A program made the position numbers and the translations under genes. From positions 5,367,739 through 5,431,738 of the forward strand of contig OX638377.1 of assembly GCA_951813615.1 (NCBI GenBank): a DNA stretch of 64,000 bases. The letters are read 5' to 3'. The notes below the pieces were generated by a model, which saw nothing but the letters and a program-made list of their open reading frames with translations, was not told the DNA's origin and did not search any database. Of this stretch, positions 8,489 to 16,570 are shown one piece after another. The stretch's first letter is position 1; each line of letters starts with the position of its first letter. This stretch comes from an uncultured Latescibacterota bacterium (lineage in GTDB: Bacteria; Latescibacterota; UBA2968; UBA8231).

Positions 8489-9579
8489 CGTTTTTCCAAT
8501 CGGCCTAACTGCGGTCCCAAGCGGATGGAATGGGTTTTGACGAGGCAGTAGATCGAGTCGCCGATGCTGAGTTGCATTTCCTCGATGGCTTCTGGAGTCG
8601 TCTTGGCGGCCAGCCGCCGCCCGACATCCACGTAGATGAGTTGTTTCCCTCCCACATCGGCGATTGCGCTGATGGTCCCCTGCAACGCATTGCGCACGCT
8701 CAGCCCTTCGGGTCGCTGGCGAGCGAGGACGATGTCGTCGGCGCGGATGCCGATGAAGAGGCGACTGCCAACGGGTTGGTCGCAGTAGGGAATTTTGAGT
8801 TGCTGACCGTGGCACAGGACCTCGCAGACACCCCGCTCCGCGTCGGTCGCCGCAATTTCCACGTCGAGGACGTTTTCAAAGCCGTGTTCTTCGACTAGCG
8901 GCAGGACTTGGGGATGGGCGGCGATGGTGAAGAAGTCGCCGTGCGCGACGACTTGGCCGCGCTCGAGGACCACGACTTGGCTGGTGAGTTCGAGAATTTC
9001 GGCGACCGAGTGGCTGACGTAGAGAATGGGAATCTGCAGGGCGTCGCGCACGTGGCACAAGTAGGGAATGATGCGGTTTTTGAGGCCCTGATCGAGCGAA
9101 GCCAGCGGTTCGTCCATCAGCAGTAGGCGCGGGGAAGTGAGAAGGGCGCGGCCCAAGGCGACGCGTTGGCGCTCACCACCGGACAGGTGCCCCGGTCGCC
9201 GCTTGAGCAGGGAGCCGATTTCGAGCAGATCGACGATCTGGTCCAAGGCAAAGCGGCGCGCCGCTGTCGGTAGCAGATCGCGACCATAGCACAGGTTTTC
9301 CTCAGTGCTCATATGTGGAAAGAGCAAGTCGTCTTGAAATACGTAGCCGATGCGGCGGTGCTCGGGCGGCAAATCGATGCACTGGGCCGAGGAGAAGAGG
9401 GTTTGGCCGTCCAAGGATATTTCGCCGGCGTCCGGCCGCACTAGTCCGGCGACCGCGTTGAGCAGCGAGGTCTTGCCCGCACCCGATGGCCCGTAGATGG
9501 CGGTGACGGCGTGGTCGCACTCGATATCGATGTCGAGGGCGAAGGGGCCTAGTTGGCGTTGGGCGCGGAGGCAGAGCAT
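8485..9579 (-). CDS. modC: Molybdate ABC transporter, ATP-binding protein ModC
   Basis: A 364 aa ABC ATPase that powers molybdate (possibly tungstate) import at the inner face of the membrane. Walker A GPSGAGKTS, signature LSGGERQR, Walker B LLLMDEP and the switch His in YVSHS are all intact. The C-terminal ~130 residues contain a MOP/TOBE-like molybdate-binding domain (VRNALQGTISAI), as is normal for ModC. The ATG at 9579 is chosen because it lies two bases after the modB stop; a longer reading would overlap modB. It completes a modABC operon with gaps or overlaps of at most 14 bases. No ModE-type regulator is present nearby. Confidence 0.93.
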   Translation of the reverse strand: MLCLRAQRQLGPFALDIDIECDHAVTAIYGPSGAGKTSLLNAVAGLVRPDAGEISLDGQTLFSSAQCIDLPPEHRRIGYVFQDDLLFPHMSTEENLCYGRDLLPTAARRFALDQIVDLLEIGSLLKRRPGHLSGGERQRVALGRALLTSPRLLLMDEPLASLDQGLKNRIIPYLCHVRDALQIPILYVSHSVAEILELTSQVVVLERGQVVAHGDFFTIAAHPQVLPLVEEHGFENVLDVEIAATDAERGVCEVLCHGQQLKIPYCDQPVGSRLFIGIRADDIVLARQRPEGLSVRNALQGTISAIADVGGKQLIYVDVGRRLAAKTTPEAIEEMQLSIGDSIYCLVKTHSIRLGPQLGRLEKR

Positions 9580-9581
9580 TG

Positions 9582-10256
9582 CTAATTCGAGCGCAGGCGA
9601 CGGGCCGACCACTCGCTGGCCACGAGAGCCAGCAGCGAGAGTGCGACTGACAGCAGGACCAACCCAACCGCGCGGCTTTCTCCGTCTGGTTGGTTGAGGT
9701 ACGTGTAAATGGCCGAAGGGATGGTGCGGGTTTGCCCGGCGATATTGGCCGCAAAAATAATGGTCGCGCCGAACTCGCCCAACGAGCGGGCAAAGCTCAA
9801 CAGCGAGCCGACCAGCAGGCCAGGAGCGGCGAGGCGCACGGTTACGGTCAAAAAGGTGCGCACCGGACCCGCCCCGAGAGTGCGGGCGACGCGCTCTAGG
9901 CGTGGGTCCACGCTCTCAATCCCGAGGCGCACGGAGCGCAGCATCAGGGGAAAGCCAACCACGGCTGAGGCCAGCACTGCGCCCTTCCAGTCGAAGGCCA
10001 ACTGGAGGTCGAAGACTGCGAGCACCGGGCCGAAGAGACCGCGGCGGCCAAAAAGCAACAGGAGCAGATAGCCGGTGACCACCGGCGGCAGGACCAGCGG
10101 CAGGTGGCAGAGGCCATCGAGCGCGATCTTGAGCGGAAACTCCCGCCGGGCCAGCAGCCAGCCCAACAACACGGCCGGCAACAAGCTCAGCAGCACGCAG
10201 CAAAAGGCCACGCGCAGCGAGAGCAACAGAACCTGTACTTCCTCAGCGCTGAACAC
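9582..10256 (-). CDS. modB: Molybdate ABC transporter, permease ModB
   Basis: A 224 aa integral membrane permease, the usual length for ModB. Five to six hydrophobic segments are visible, starting with VLLLSLRVAFCCVLLSLLPAVLLGWLLA and ending with VGLVLLSVALSLLALVA. The cytoplasmic coupling loop that docks on ModC is present as SLGEFGATIIFAANIAGQTRT (a well-conserved EAA-type loop with the G-x-x-x-x-F pattern). It starts with GTG and overlaps the end of modA by 14 bases, so translation is probably coupled. It transports molybdate delivered by ModA. Confidence 0.93.
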   Translation of the reverse strand: MFSAEEVQVLLLSLRVAFCCVLLSLLPAVLLGWLLARREFPLKIALDGLCHLPLVLPPVVTGYLLLLLFGRRGLFGPVLAVFDLQLAFDWKGAVLASAVVGFPLMLRSVRLGIESVDPRLERVARTLGAGPVRTFLTVTVRLAAPGLLVGSLLSFARSLGEFGATIIFAANIAGQTRTIPSAIYTYLNQPDGESRAVGLVLLSVALSLLALVASEWSARRLRSN

Positions 10257-10989
10257 GGTGATTGCCCAAAAAGGTAAAGCCGTATTTGCGGAAGATGTCG
10301 GCGGCCGTCTCCGAGCTGAAAAACGCTAACAGGCTGCGGACCTGCGCGTTGGCGCGGCCCTTGACGATGGCCGCTGGATAGACGATGGGGTGGTGCAGTG
10401 AGTCTGGTACTGTCCCTAGGGTTATTACGCGGTCGCTTTGGGCTGCGTCGGTGGCGTACACTAAGCCCACGCCGCACTCGCCGCGCTCGACGTATACCAG
10501 GGCAGCGCGGACGTCGGGCGCGGGTGCGATGCGGCTTTTAATCGTCAGCCACCAGCCCAACTTCTCTAGGGCTTGGCGGGCGTACTGGCCGGCCGGGACG
10601 TGATCGGGGTCGCCGAGGGCCAAGCGGCCAGCGAAAGCGCCGGCAAAGTCGAAGTCTCTTGCCCAGCGGACGGCGAACGGCGCTTCCTTGGGTGCAATGA
10701 CCACGAGGGCGTTGCCGAGGAGATCGACGCGGGTGCCTTGCTCAATGTGCTGGTGCGCTTGGAGGTAGTCCATCCACTCGGCATTGGCAGAAAAGTAAAT
10801 GTCGGCTGGCGCACCTGCTGCGATCTGTTTGGCTAGGGTTGAAGAACTGGCAACCGACAGGCGCATCCCCTCGTAGCGGGTGGCTAGCTCTGAGAGTGCA
10901 GAACTTAGGCTAGCGGCGGCGAACACGCTTTGGGCCGCGGCCAGCGCGGGGCAGAGCAAGAGCAGTACGCTAAGTGTGCGTAGGGTCAT
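10243..10989 (-). CDS. modA: Molybdate ABC transporter, substrate-binding protein ModA
   Basis: A 248 aa periplasmic molybdate-binding protein. The ATG at 10989 gives a clean signal peptide (TLRTLSVLLLLCPALAAAQ) with likely cleavage after AAA. The mature protein starts with SVFAAASLSSALSELA, the classic ModA loop that donates Ser to the oxyanion, followed by SSSTLAKQIAAGAPADIYFSAN and the late ALVYVERGECGVGLVYATDA segment. A longer upstream reading has no ModA similarity. The gene begins inside the last 20 bases of the helicase gene, so the helicase and mod genes form one transcription unit. Confidence 0.95.
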   Translation of the reverse strand: MTLRTLSVLLLLCPALAAAQSVFAAASLSSALSELATRYEGMRLSVASSSTLAKQIAAGAPADIYFSANAEWMDYLQAHQHIEQGTRVDLLGNALVVIAPKEAPFAVRWARDFDFAGAFAGRLALGDPDHVPAGQYARQALEKLGWWLTIKSRIAPAPDVRAALVYVERGECGVGLVYATDAAQSDRVITLGTVPDSLHHPIVYPAAIVKGRANAQVRSLLAFFSSETAADIFRKYGFTFLGNHRVQR

Positions 10990-13345
10990 GGTGCCAGAAA
11001 TCGGCCAGCGACTGGGCGATGTGGGCTGGATTGCGGACGGAATGCACTGGGTGCCAAGAGGAGGGAAAGAGCTGGCGGTAGCGGCTTTGCGCAAAGCGGC
11101 GATCGACGAGGAGGATTGCGCCTCGGTCGCTGGCGGTGCGGATGACGCGGCCGGCGGCCTGCAACACGCGGTTCATGCCCGGATAGACATAGGCGTAGGC
11201 AAAGCCGGGAATCTCGCGCTCGTCGAAATAGTGGCGGATCAGGTCGCGCTCCAAGCACAGTTGCGGCAGCCCAACGCCGACGACCACTGCCCCGACTAGC
11301 CGCTCGCCGACTAAATCGATTCCCTCGCCGAAGACGCCGCCCATCACGGCGAAACCCACTGTGTACTGTTCGGCCTGCAACGGCTCCGCGTCGAATGCGG
11401 AGAGGAATGCCTCGCGCTGGCGGTCGGACATGCCGCTTTCTTGGACGAGAAGGTCGATGTCCGGGTGCGCCTCGGCAAAGCGCGTGGCCACCTCCTCCAT
11501 GTATTTGTACGAAGGGAAAAAGGCGAGGTAGTTGCCCGCGCGCTGGCTGACGAGGGCGGCGATGGACTCGGCGATGTCGTCGTAGCTCTCGCCGCGCTTT
11601 TTGTACGTCGTCTCAATGTGGTCAGCCAGCAGCAGGCGCAGGTGCTCGGGCGGGAAGGGCGAACCAAGGCTCAACAGGGTATCCCCCTCCTCGCCGCCGA
11701 GCAGGTCGCGGAAGTACGCCAGCGGCGAGAGCGTGGCCGAGAAGAATACAGCGGCACAGCCGCGCGCTAGCGCTTGGCGGATATTGTGCGCTGGATCGAG
11801 ACAGAAGAGACGGAAGCGAATATCCCGCCCCTGTTTTTCGGTGTATGTGGTATAGTGCTCGTCGAACAGCTCGCCGATGCGCTCAAAGCCCAACAACCGG
11901 AAGTAGCACTCGATCAATTCGTCCCAAAAAGGCAAGGCCGCACCCTGCTCTAGGACTTTCTCGGCCGCGCGGAGGACGTTGTGGACCAGTGCCATCAGGT
12001 CCGTCGATAGCTGCGGGCTGATCCAGCTCTCGCCGTCGCCTTCCTGTTCCACCTTCTTGCCGAGCTTGGCAAAGTAGCGGTTGAGGGCGTCGAGCTGCTT
12101 GCTCAAGTCGGGATGCGTCTTGCCGACCAAGCGCTTGAGCCCAGAGATCTCGGTCTTGCACAGATCGGCCGAGAACATTTCGCGCGCCCGGTCGACGAGA
12201 TTGTGCGCCTCGTCAATGAGAAAGGCGTATTGCCCGCTGGCGTCTTGGAAGAAGCGCTTGAGGAAAGCGCGTGGATCAAAGACGTAGTTGTAATCGCAAA
12301 TGATGACGTCGGACCACAGCGCGAGGTCCAGCGAGAACTCAAAGGGGCACACGGTGTGCTTTTGCGCACATTCCTCAATGAGGGTCCGGGTGAAGGCGTC
12401 GTGGGTGAAAATGTCCTCAAGGGCGTCGTTGATGCGGTCGTAGTAGCCGCGGGCGAATTCGCATTGCTCGGGATCGCAGGTGCTGTCGCCGTTGGGTTTG
12501 AAGCAAATCTTGTCGCGGGCCGTCAGCGTCAGGCTCTTGATGCATGCGCCCCCGCCGCGCAGGTCGTCGATGGCCTTTTCGGCGACTTTGCGCCCGCTGG
12601 TCTTGGCCGTCAGGTAGAAGATTTTTTCGGCATGACCCAAGCCGAGGGCTTTGGCCGCTGGGAACAGGGTCGAGATGGTCTTGCCGATGCCAGTGGGTGC
12701 CTGGGCGAAGGCCCGACCGCGGCCGTCGATAGAGCGATAGGTGGCCGCAGCCAGATCGCGCTGGCCGGGTCGGTATTCGGCAAAGGGGAATTTGAGTGCT
12801 TCAAGCGAAAGATCGCGTTCGGCACACCATTGGTGATAGATGCGTGCCCAATGCAGGTAGCGCTCGATGAGATCGGCGCAAAACGCCGCCAGTTCGTCGA
12901 GCGCAAAGGTGCGGCGATCCTCGTGGCGCTCATAGGTATCTAACTGAAGGTACGTTAGCTGGATGTCGATGGCGTCGAGGCCACTTTGCTCGGCGACCAT
13001 AAAGGCGTAGAGCTTGGCCTGCGCCCAGTGCGCCGGATTTTCAGGGATCTCGTCGAGGTCGGCCTCGGTGGTCTTGATTTCCTCGATGAGTACGGCGTCG
13101 TCTTCGACGAGCAGACCGTCGATGCGGCCGCTTATTTCGAGGGTGATCTCGTCGGTTTCGACTAGGTAGGAGATGGGCACTTCCGCCTGATAGTCGGCGG
13201 GGCGGGCGCGTTGGATCTTCTGGTGGCCGCGGGTGCCTTCGACCAAGCGATCGGGACGGGAAAATCCACCGAAAACCAGATCGCCGGAGCGCAGCACGAA
13301 GCCGACCAGTTCGCGCACAGAGGTTTTGAGCAGGCGCGGGGGCAT
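10970..13345 (-). CDS. DinG/XPD-family helicase with N-terminal PD-(D/E)XK nuclease-like domain
   Basis: A 791 aa superfamily-2 helicase. The first ~150 residues look like a Cas4/RecB nuclease domain with Asp76 (GRIDG) and a Glu89-x-Lys91 pair. The helicase part begins near residue 190: Walker A APTGIGKT (~213-221), DEAH box (LIDEAHNL), SATLSP, and motif VI QAAGRVIRT. Between motifs I and II four Cys (KICFK, STC, EQC, TVC) are spaced as in the 4Fe-4S domain of XPD/DinG. Such fusions are known in bacteria and are thought to act in DNA repair. The ATG at 13345 lies almost directly behind a TATATT-like -10 element, so the mRNA may have a very short leader. It shares the 3' end with modA. Confidence 0.88.
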   Translation of the reverse strand: MPPRLLKTSVRELVGFVLRSGDLVFGGFSRPDRLVEGTRGHQKIQRARPADYQAEVPISYLVETDEITLEISGRIDGLLVEDDAVLIEEIKTTEADLDEIPENPAHWAQAKLYAFMVAEQSGLDAIDIQLTYLQLDTYERHEDRRTFALDELAAFCADLIERYLHWARIYHQWCAERDLSLEALKFPFAEYRPGQRDLAAATYRSIDGRGRAFAQAPTGIGKTISTLFPAAKALGLGHAEKIFYLTAKTSGRKVAEKAIDDLRGGGACIKSLTLTARDKICFKPNGDSTCDPEQCEFARGYYDRINDALEDIFTHDAFTRTLIEECAQKHTVCPFEFSLDLALWSDVIICDYNYVFDPRAFLKRFFQDASGQYAFLIDEAHNLVDRAREMFSADLCKTEISGLKRLVGKTHPDLSKQLDALNRYFAKLGKKVEQEGDGESWISPQLSTDLMALVHNVLRAAEKVLEQGAALPFWDELIECYFRLLGFERIGELFDEHYTTYTEKQGRDIRFRLFCLDPAHNIRQALARGCAAVFFSATLSPLAYFRDLLGGEEGDTLLSLGSPFPPEHLRLLLADHIETTYKKRGESYDDIAESIAALVSQRAGNYLAFFPSYKYMEEVATRFAEAHPDIDLLVQESGMSDRQREAFLSAFDAEPLQAEQYTVGFAVMGGVFGEGIDLVGERLVGAVVVGVGLPQLCLERDLIRHYFDEREIPGFAYAYVYPGMNRVLQAAGRVIRTASDRGAILLVDRRFAQSRYRQLFPSSWHPVHSVRNPAHIAQSLADFWHHDPTHT

Positions 13346-13356
13346 GGTGTTATAAT
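13326..13356 (+). promoter_or_regulatory. Possible sigma70-type promoter for mtnP
   Basis: TATAAT at 13351-13356 is a perfect -10 box; the best -35 match upstream is TTGAGC at 13326-13331 with a 19 bp spacer, slightly long. The element lies in the 50 bp between the divergent helicase and mtnP genes, and the same A+T stretch may act as the -10 for the helicase on the other strand. Confidence 0.4.
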
Positions 13357-13399
13357 ATAGGGCCGCTATTAGGCACTTGCATTTTCACAGGAGACGATG

Positions 13400-14272
13400 A
13401 TGAGTCAATCCGTAGTTTTAGGCGTCATTGGCGGGTCGGGGCTGTACCACATAGAAGGGGTCGAAACGATTGCCGAGCATCGGTTAGATACACCCTTTGG
13501 TGCGCCTTCGGACGCTATCGTCGAGGCGCGCATCGACGATAACACGGTGCATTTCCTACCGCGACATGGCCGAGGGCATCGGCTGCTACCAAGTGAAGTG
13601 CCCTCACGTGCCAATATCCACGCGCTCAAGCAACTAGGTGTGAACCACGTTTTGGCCATCAGCGCCTGCGGCATCATGCAGGAGGATATCCGGCCTGGGG
13701 ACATGATCGTGCCCGACCAGATTTTCGACCGCACGCGCGGACACCGCCCATCGACGTTCTTCGGCGACGGGATCGTCGGCCACGTGATGTTTGCCGACCC
13801 GTTCTGCGAGACGTTACGAGGCGAGGTCATCGCGGCGGCGCAGGAGGCAGGTGCCAACGTCCACGAGGGGGGCACGTACCTCTGTATGGAGGGTCCGGCC
13901 TTTTCCAGCCGCGCTGAGTCGCATTTCTACCGCAACGCCGTGGGCGCGGCCGTGATCGGCATGACCGCTCTGCCCGAGGCTAAGCTGGCGCGCGAGGCGG
14001 AAATGTGTTACGCACTGCTAGCGACGGGCACGGACTACGACTGTTGGCACGAGGAGGAGGAAGATGTGACCGTCGATCAAGTGCTAGCGGTGCTGCGGGC
14101 CAACAGCGCCTTGGCCAAGCAGGTCGTCTCTGAGGTTGCCACGCGCCTACCGGCTGAATCCGCTTGCCCTTGTTTGCGCGCGGCCGAAAGCGCCATCATC
14201 ACCGATCCAGCGGTGATTTCGCCAGAGGCGAAGGAGCGGCTCTGGGTGCTCTACGGAAAGTACCTAGACTGA
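13400..14272 (+). CDS. mtnP: S-methyl-5'-thioadenosine phosphorylase
   Basis: A 290 aa nucleoside phosphorylase of the MTAP/PNP family, which splits methylthioadenosine to adenine and methylthioribose-1-phosphate in methionine salvage. Diagnostic segments: GVIGGSGLY at the N-terminus (phosphate loop), FLPRHGRGH, CMEGPAFSSRAES (substrate-binding Met/Glu) and GMTALPEAKLAREAEMCY. Two ATGs are adjacent; I chose 13400 because AGGAG lies six bases upstream, against three for 13397. The 3' end overlaps the next gene (TGATG), coupling it to a Gfo/Idh/MocA oxidoreductase with no obvious metabolic link. The activity is confident at family level; methylthioinosine or purine preference cannot be excluded. 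Confidence 0.92.
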   Translation: MSQSVVLGVIGGSGLYHIEGVETIAEHRLDTPFGAPSDAIVEARIDDNTVHFLPRHGRGHRLLPSEVPSRANIHALKQLGVNHVLAISACGIMQEDIRPGDMIVPDQIFDRTRGHRPSTFFGDGIVGHVMFADPFCETLRGEVIAAAQEAGANVHEGGTYLCMEGPAFSSRAESHFYRNAVGAAVIGMTALPEAKLAREAEMCYALLATGTDYDCWHEEEEDVTVDQVLAVLRANSALAKQVVSEVATRLPAESACPCLRAAESAIITDPAVISPEAKERLWVLYGKYLD

Positions 14273-15348
14273 TGAATAATCCCTTCAGAATAGCGGTCGT
14301 AGGCGTCGGCCGGATTGGCGCATTCCACGCCCGCCACGTCCAAGAGTTGGCTAGCGAGCGGGGCGATTGCGCGTTGACTGCCGTAGTGGACGGCTACGGC
14401 GACTTGGCCGCCGAGGTTGCGGCTCAGCTACAGGCTGGTCAAGAAACGGCGATTAGTGTTTTCAAAGACGTAGAGGAACTAGTCGCCGCCGATGCAGCCG
14501 ACGGCGCGTTCATTGCCTCGCGCACTGAAAACCACTACCGCGAGGCCCAGACCTTAATCGACGCGGGCTGGCGGGTGCTGATGGAAAAGCCGCTGACGCA
14601 CTCTTTGGCCACTGCGCGAGAGTTTGCCGCCTATCTAGACGCCGACGCCTTTCGCCGCACGGCGCTGATGCAGGCTTTTATGCGCCGCTTTGACGAGCCG
14701 CTGCTGCGGGCCAAAGCCCTGTTGGATCAAGGCGCGGTCGGCGCGCCGTTCAAGATCGTCTCGATCCTCGAAGATCCAGTGCCACCGCCCGAGGGGTACA
14801 ATAGCTCTGGCATACTCTCGGATATGGCGGTGCACAATATCGACGAGATCCTTTGGCTCGGCGGGCAGCAGCCCGAGCGGTTGGCTGGTTTTGGCAGCCT
14901 GCTTTACAACCAACAGCACACAGACGTCAAAGAGGATTTCGACGATGCGCTCTTGCAGATGTACTTTCCCGAGAATCTGGTCGGCCAAGTGACGGTGAGC
15001 CGCAACCACGTGGCCGGGTATCGCAATGAGACGTGGGTTTACGGGACGGAGGGGTTGGTGCATGTGGGGGCCTTTGGTGAGGACTCGCTCTCGGTGGAAG
15101 TGGATGCCTTTGGGCGGCAGGGCTTAATCGAGCGGCGGGAATTTGCCCTGCGCGATTACGGCGCGGAAGTGCCGTTTTTTATCGAACGCTTCGGGCCGGC
15201 GTACAAGGCCGAAGTGGCCCACTACATCGACCAGTGCCGCGCTGGAGTGCCCTTTGCCGTGGATCACCGCGATGGGCTGAGGGCGCTGGAGATCGCGATG
15301 GTGGGGAGTGGGGCGTTGCAGGGACGTGAGGGGGGTGTAGCGATATGA
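14272..15348 (+). CDS. Gfo/Idh/MocA-family oxidoreductase
   Basis: A 358 aa NAD(P)-dependent sugar or inositol dehydrogenase. The N-terminal Rossmann fold starts RIAVVGVGRIGAFHARHV with the GxGxxG loop, and the family signature EKPLTHSL is present; Lys of EKP is the usual catalytic residue. The C-terminal alpha/beta domain contains the SDMAVHNIDEILWL segment (DxxxHxID), typical of myo-inositol 2-dehydrogenase-like enzymes. The start ATG overlaps the mtnP stop, and its own stop overlaps the following MR/enolase gene by four bases (ATGA). The pair suggests oxidation of a polyol or sugar followed by dehydration of the acid. The substrate is not determined. Confidence 0.92.
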   Translation: MNNPFRIAVVGVGRIGAFHARHVQELASERGDCALTAVVDGYGDLAAEVAAQLQAGQETAISVFKDVEELVAADAADGAFIASRTENHYREAQTLIDAGWRVLMEKPLTHSLATAREFAAYLDADAFRRTALMQAFMRRFDEPLLRAKALLDQGAVGAPFKIVSILEDPVPPPEGYNSSGILSDMAVHNIDEILWLGGQQPERLAGFGSLLYNQQHTDVKEDFDDALLQMYFPENLVGQVTVSRNHVAGYRNETWVYGTEGLVHVGAFGEDSLSVEVDAFGRQGLIERREFALRDYGAEVPFFIERFGPAYKAEVAHYIDQCRAGVPFAVDHRDGLRALEIAMVGSGALQGREGGVAI

Positions 15349-16505
15349 AAGTTACGAGGATCGAGACCCTGCGGGCCAGCCGCTTTATCTACGTGCGAGT
15401 GCACACCGACGAGGGCATATCGGGTGTCGGCGAGTTGCACCCCGCAAGCGGTACCAGCGGCACGCCGTTTGCGCCCATTGCGGCGGTGGATTACTGCGCC
15501 GAGTACCTAATCGGCAAGGATCCTCTCCACATTGAGCGCAACTGGCAGCACATGTTCCGCCGCTGCGTGTTTCGCGGCGGCGCAGACACTATGGCCGCGA
15601 TTGGTGCAATCGACATCGCGCTGTGGGATATCAAGGGCAAGGTAGCCGAGCTACCCGTCCATTCGCTGCTGGGCGGTCCCACGCGGGAGCGCGTACGCGT
15701 GTACTCGCATCTGCATGGCGACTCCCCGGCGGAGTTGGCCGAAGACGCCCGGCGCATGGTCGAAGCTGGCTACACAGCCTTGCGCCTCTATCCGTTCGGT
15801 GCCTTTGCGGCCGGCGAGGGCACAAGCCTAGAGCAACTGTCGTTCCGCGGCATGGCTAAGCACGCCGCGGCTACCCTGCAGGCGGTGCGCGACGCCGTGG
15901 GTGACGAGATCGATCTCATGGTGGATGTGGTCAACCGCCTCACGCCGCCGGAGGCCATCGAGGTAGCCAAGGCGCTCGAGCCCTATGGCCTGTTTTTTTT
16001 CGAGGACCCTATCGAGCCGGAGAACATGGATGCGTGGGGCCATGTCGCGGCCAATATGCCGGTGCCAGTGGCCATGGGCGAGCGGCTCTACACCACCTAC
16101 CAGTTCCGCGAACTGCTGGCCCACAAGGGAGCCTCGTACATCCGACCGGACCTGTCGCTCGCCGGCGGGATCACGAATTGCAAAAAGATCGCGGCGCTTG
16201 CCGAAGCAAGCTACGTGGGAGTCGCCCCGCACAACCCCCTGAGTTGCGTCCTGACCGCGGCGTGCGTACAACTCGACGCCGCCATCCACAACGTCGCCAT
16301 TCAGGAGTATCCACGGGACGAGTACGATGCCCCGAAACGAGATCTGGTCGAGACGCCGTTGCGCCGCGAGGGCGGTTTCCTGATTGTTCCACAGACTCCC
16401 GGCATTGGAATTGAACTGAACGACGAAGCGTTCCCGCACTATCCGCCTGAGCCGTATACCCGGGAGCCGGTGATTGGACCCGACGGTGCCCTGCGGGACT
16501 ACTGA
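15345..16505 (+). CDS. Mandelate racemase/enolase-family protein with altered acid/base site
   Basis: A 386 aa enolase-superfamily protein. Metal ligands are intact: Asp194, Glu220 (FFEDP) and Glu246 (AMGER). Asp269 (RPDLS) and His296 (APHNP) form the usual dyad. Unlike the gene at 1044, the residue two after the first metal Asp is Val (D-V-V-N) instead of His or Asn, and the K-x-K position on the second barrel strand reads R-L-Y. It may use only the Asp/His dyad, or act on a substrate needing a single base. Its ATG overlaps the stop of the Gfo/Idh/MocA gene. It is galactonate-dehydratase-like by overall sequence, but the reaction is not assigned. Confidence 0.87.
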   Translation: MKVTRIETLRASRFIYVRVHTDEGISGVGELHPASGTSGTPFAPIAAVDYCAEYLIGKDPLHIERNWQHMFRRCVFRGGADTMAAIGAIDIALWDIKGKVAELPVHSLLGGPTRERVRVYSHLHGDSPAELAEDARRMVEAGYTALRLYPFGAFAAGEGTSLEQLSFRGMAKHAAATLQAVRDAVGDEIDLMVDVVNRLTPPEAIEVAKALEPYGLFFFEDPIEPENMDAWGHVAANMPVPVAMGERLYTTYQFRELLAHKGASYIRPDLSLAGGITNCKKIAALAEASYVGVAPHNPLSCVLTAACVQLDAAIHNVAIQEYPRDEYDAPKRDLVETPLRREGGFLIVPQTPGIGIELNDEAFPHYPPEPYTREPVIGPDGALRDY

Positions 16506-16570
16506 TTAGAGAGGTTCTGAACGCCGCGGTATTCCCTCGTTTGACGGAAAAGGAAATTCGCTAGGGCTTC

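Noticed and set aside
12113..12943. 276-codon plus-strand frame inside the helicase gene
   Set aside because: Antisense shadow; the minus-strand frame has complete helicase motifs.
16506..16570. Terminator between the convergent MR/enolase and Gfo/Idh genes
   Set aside because: No stem-loop followed by a T-run could be found in these 65 bases.
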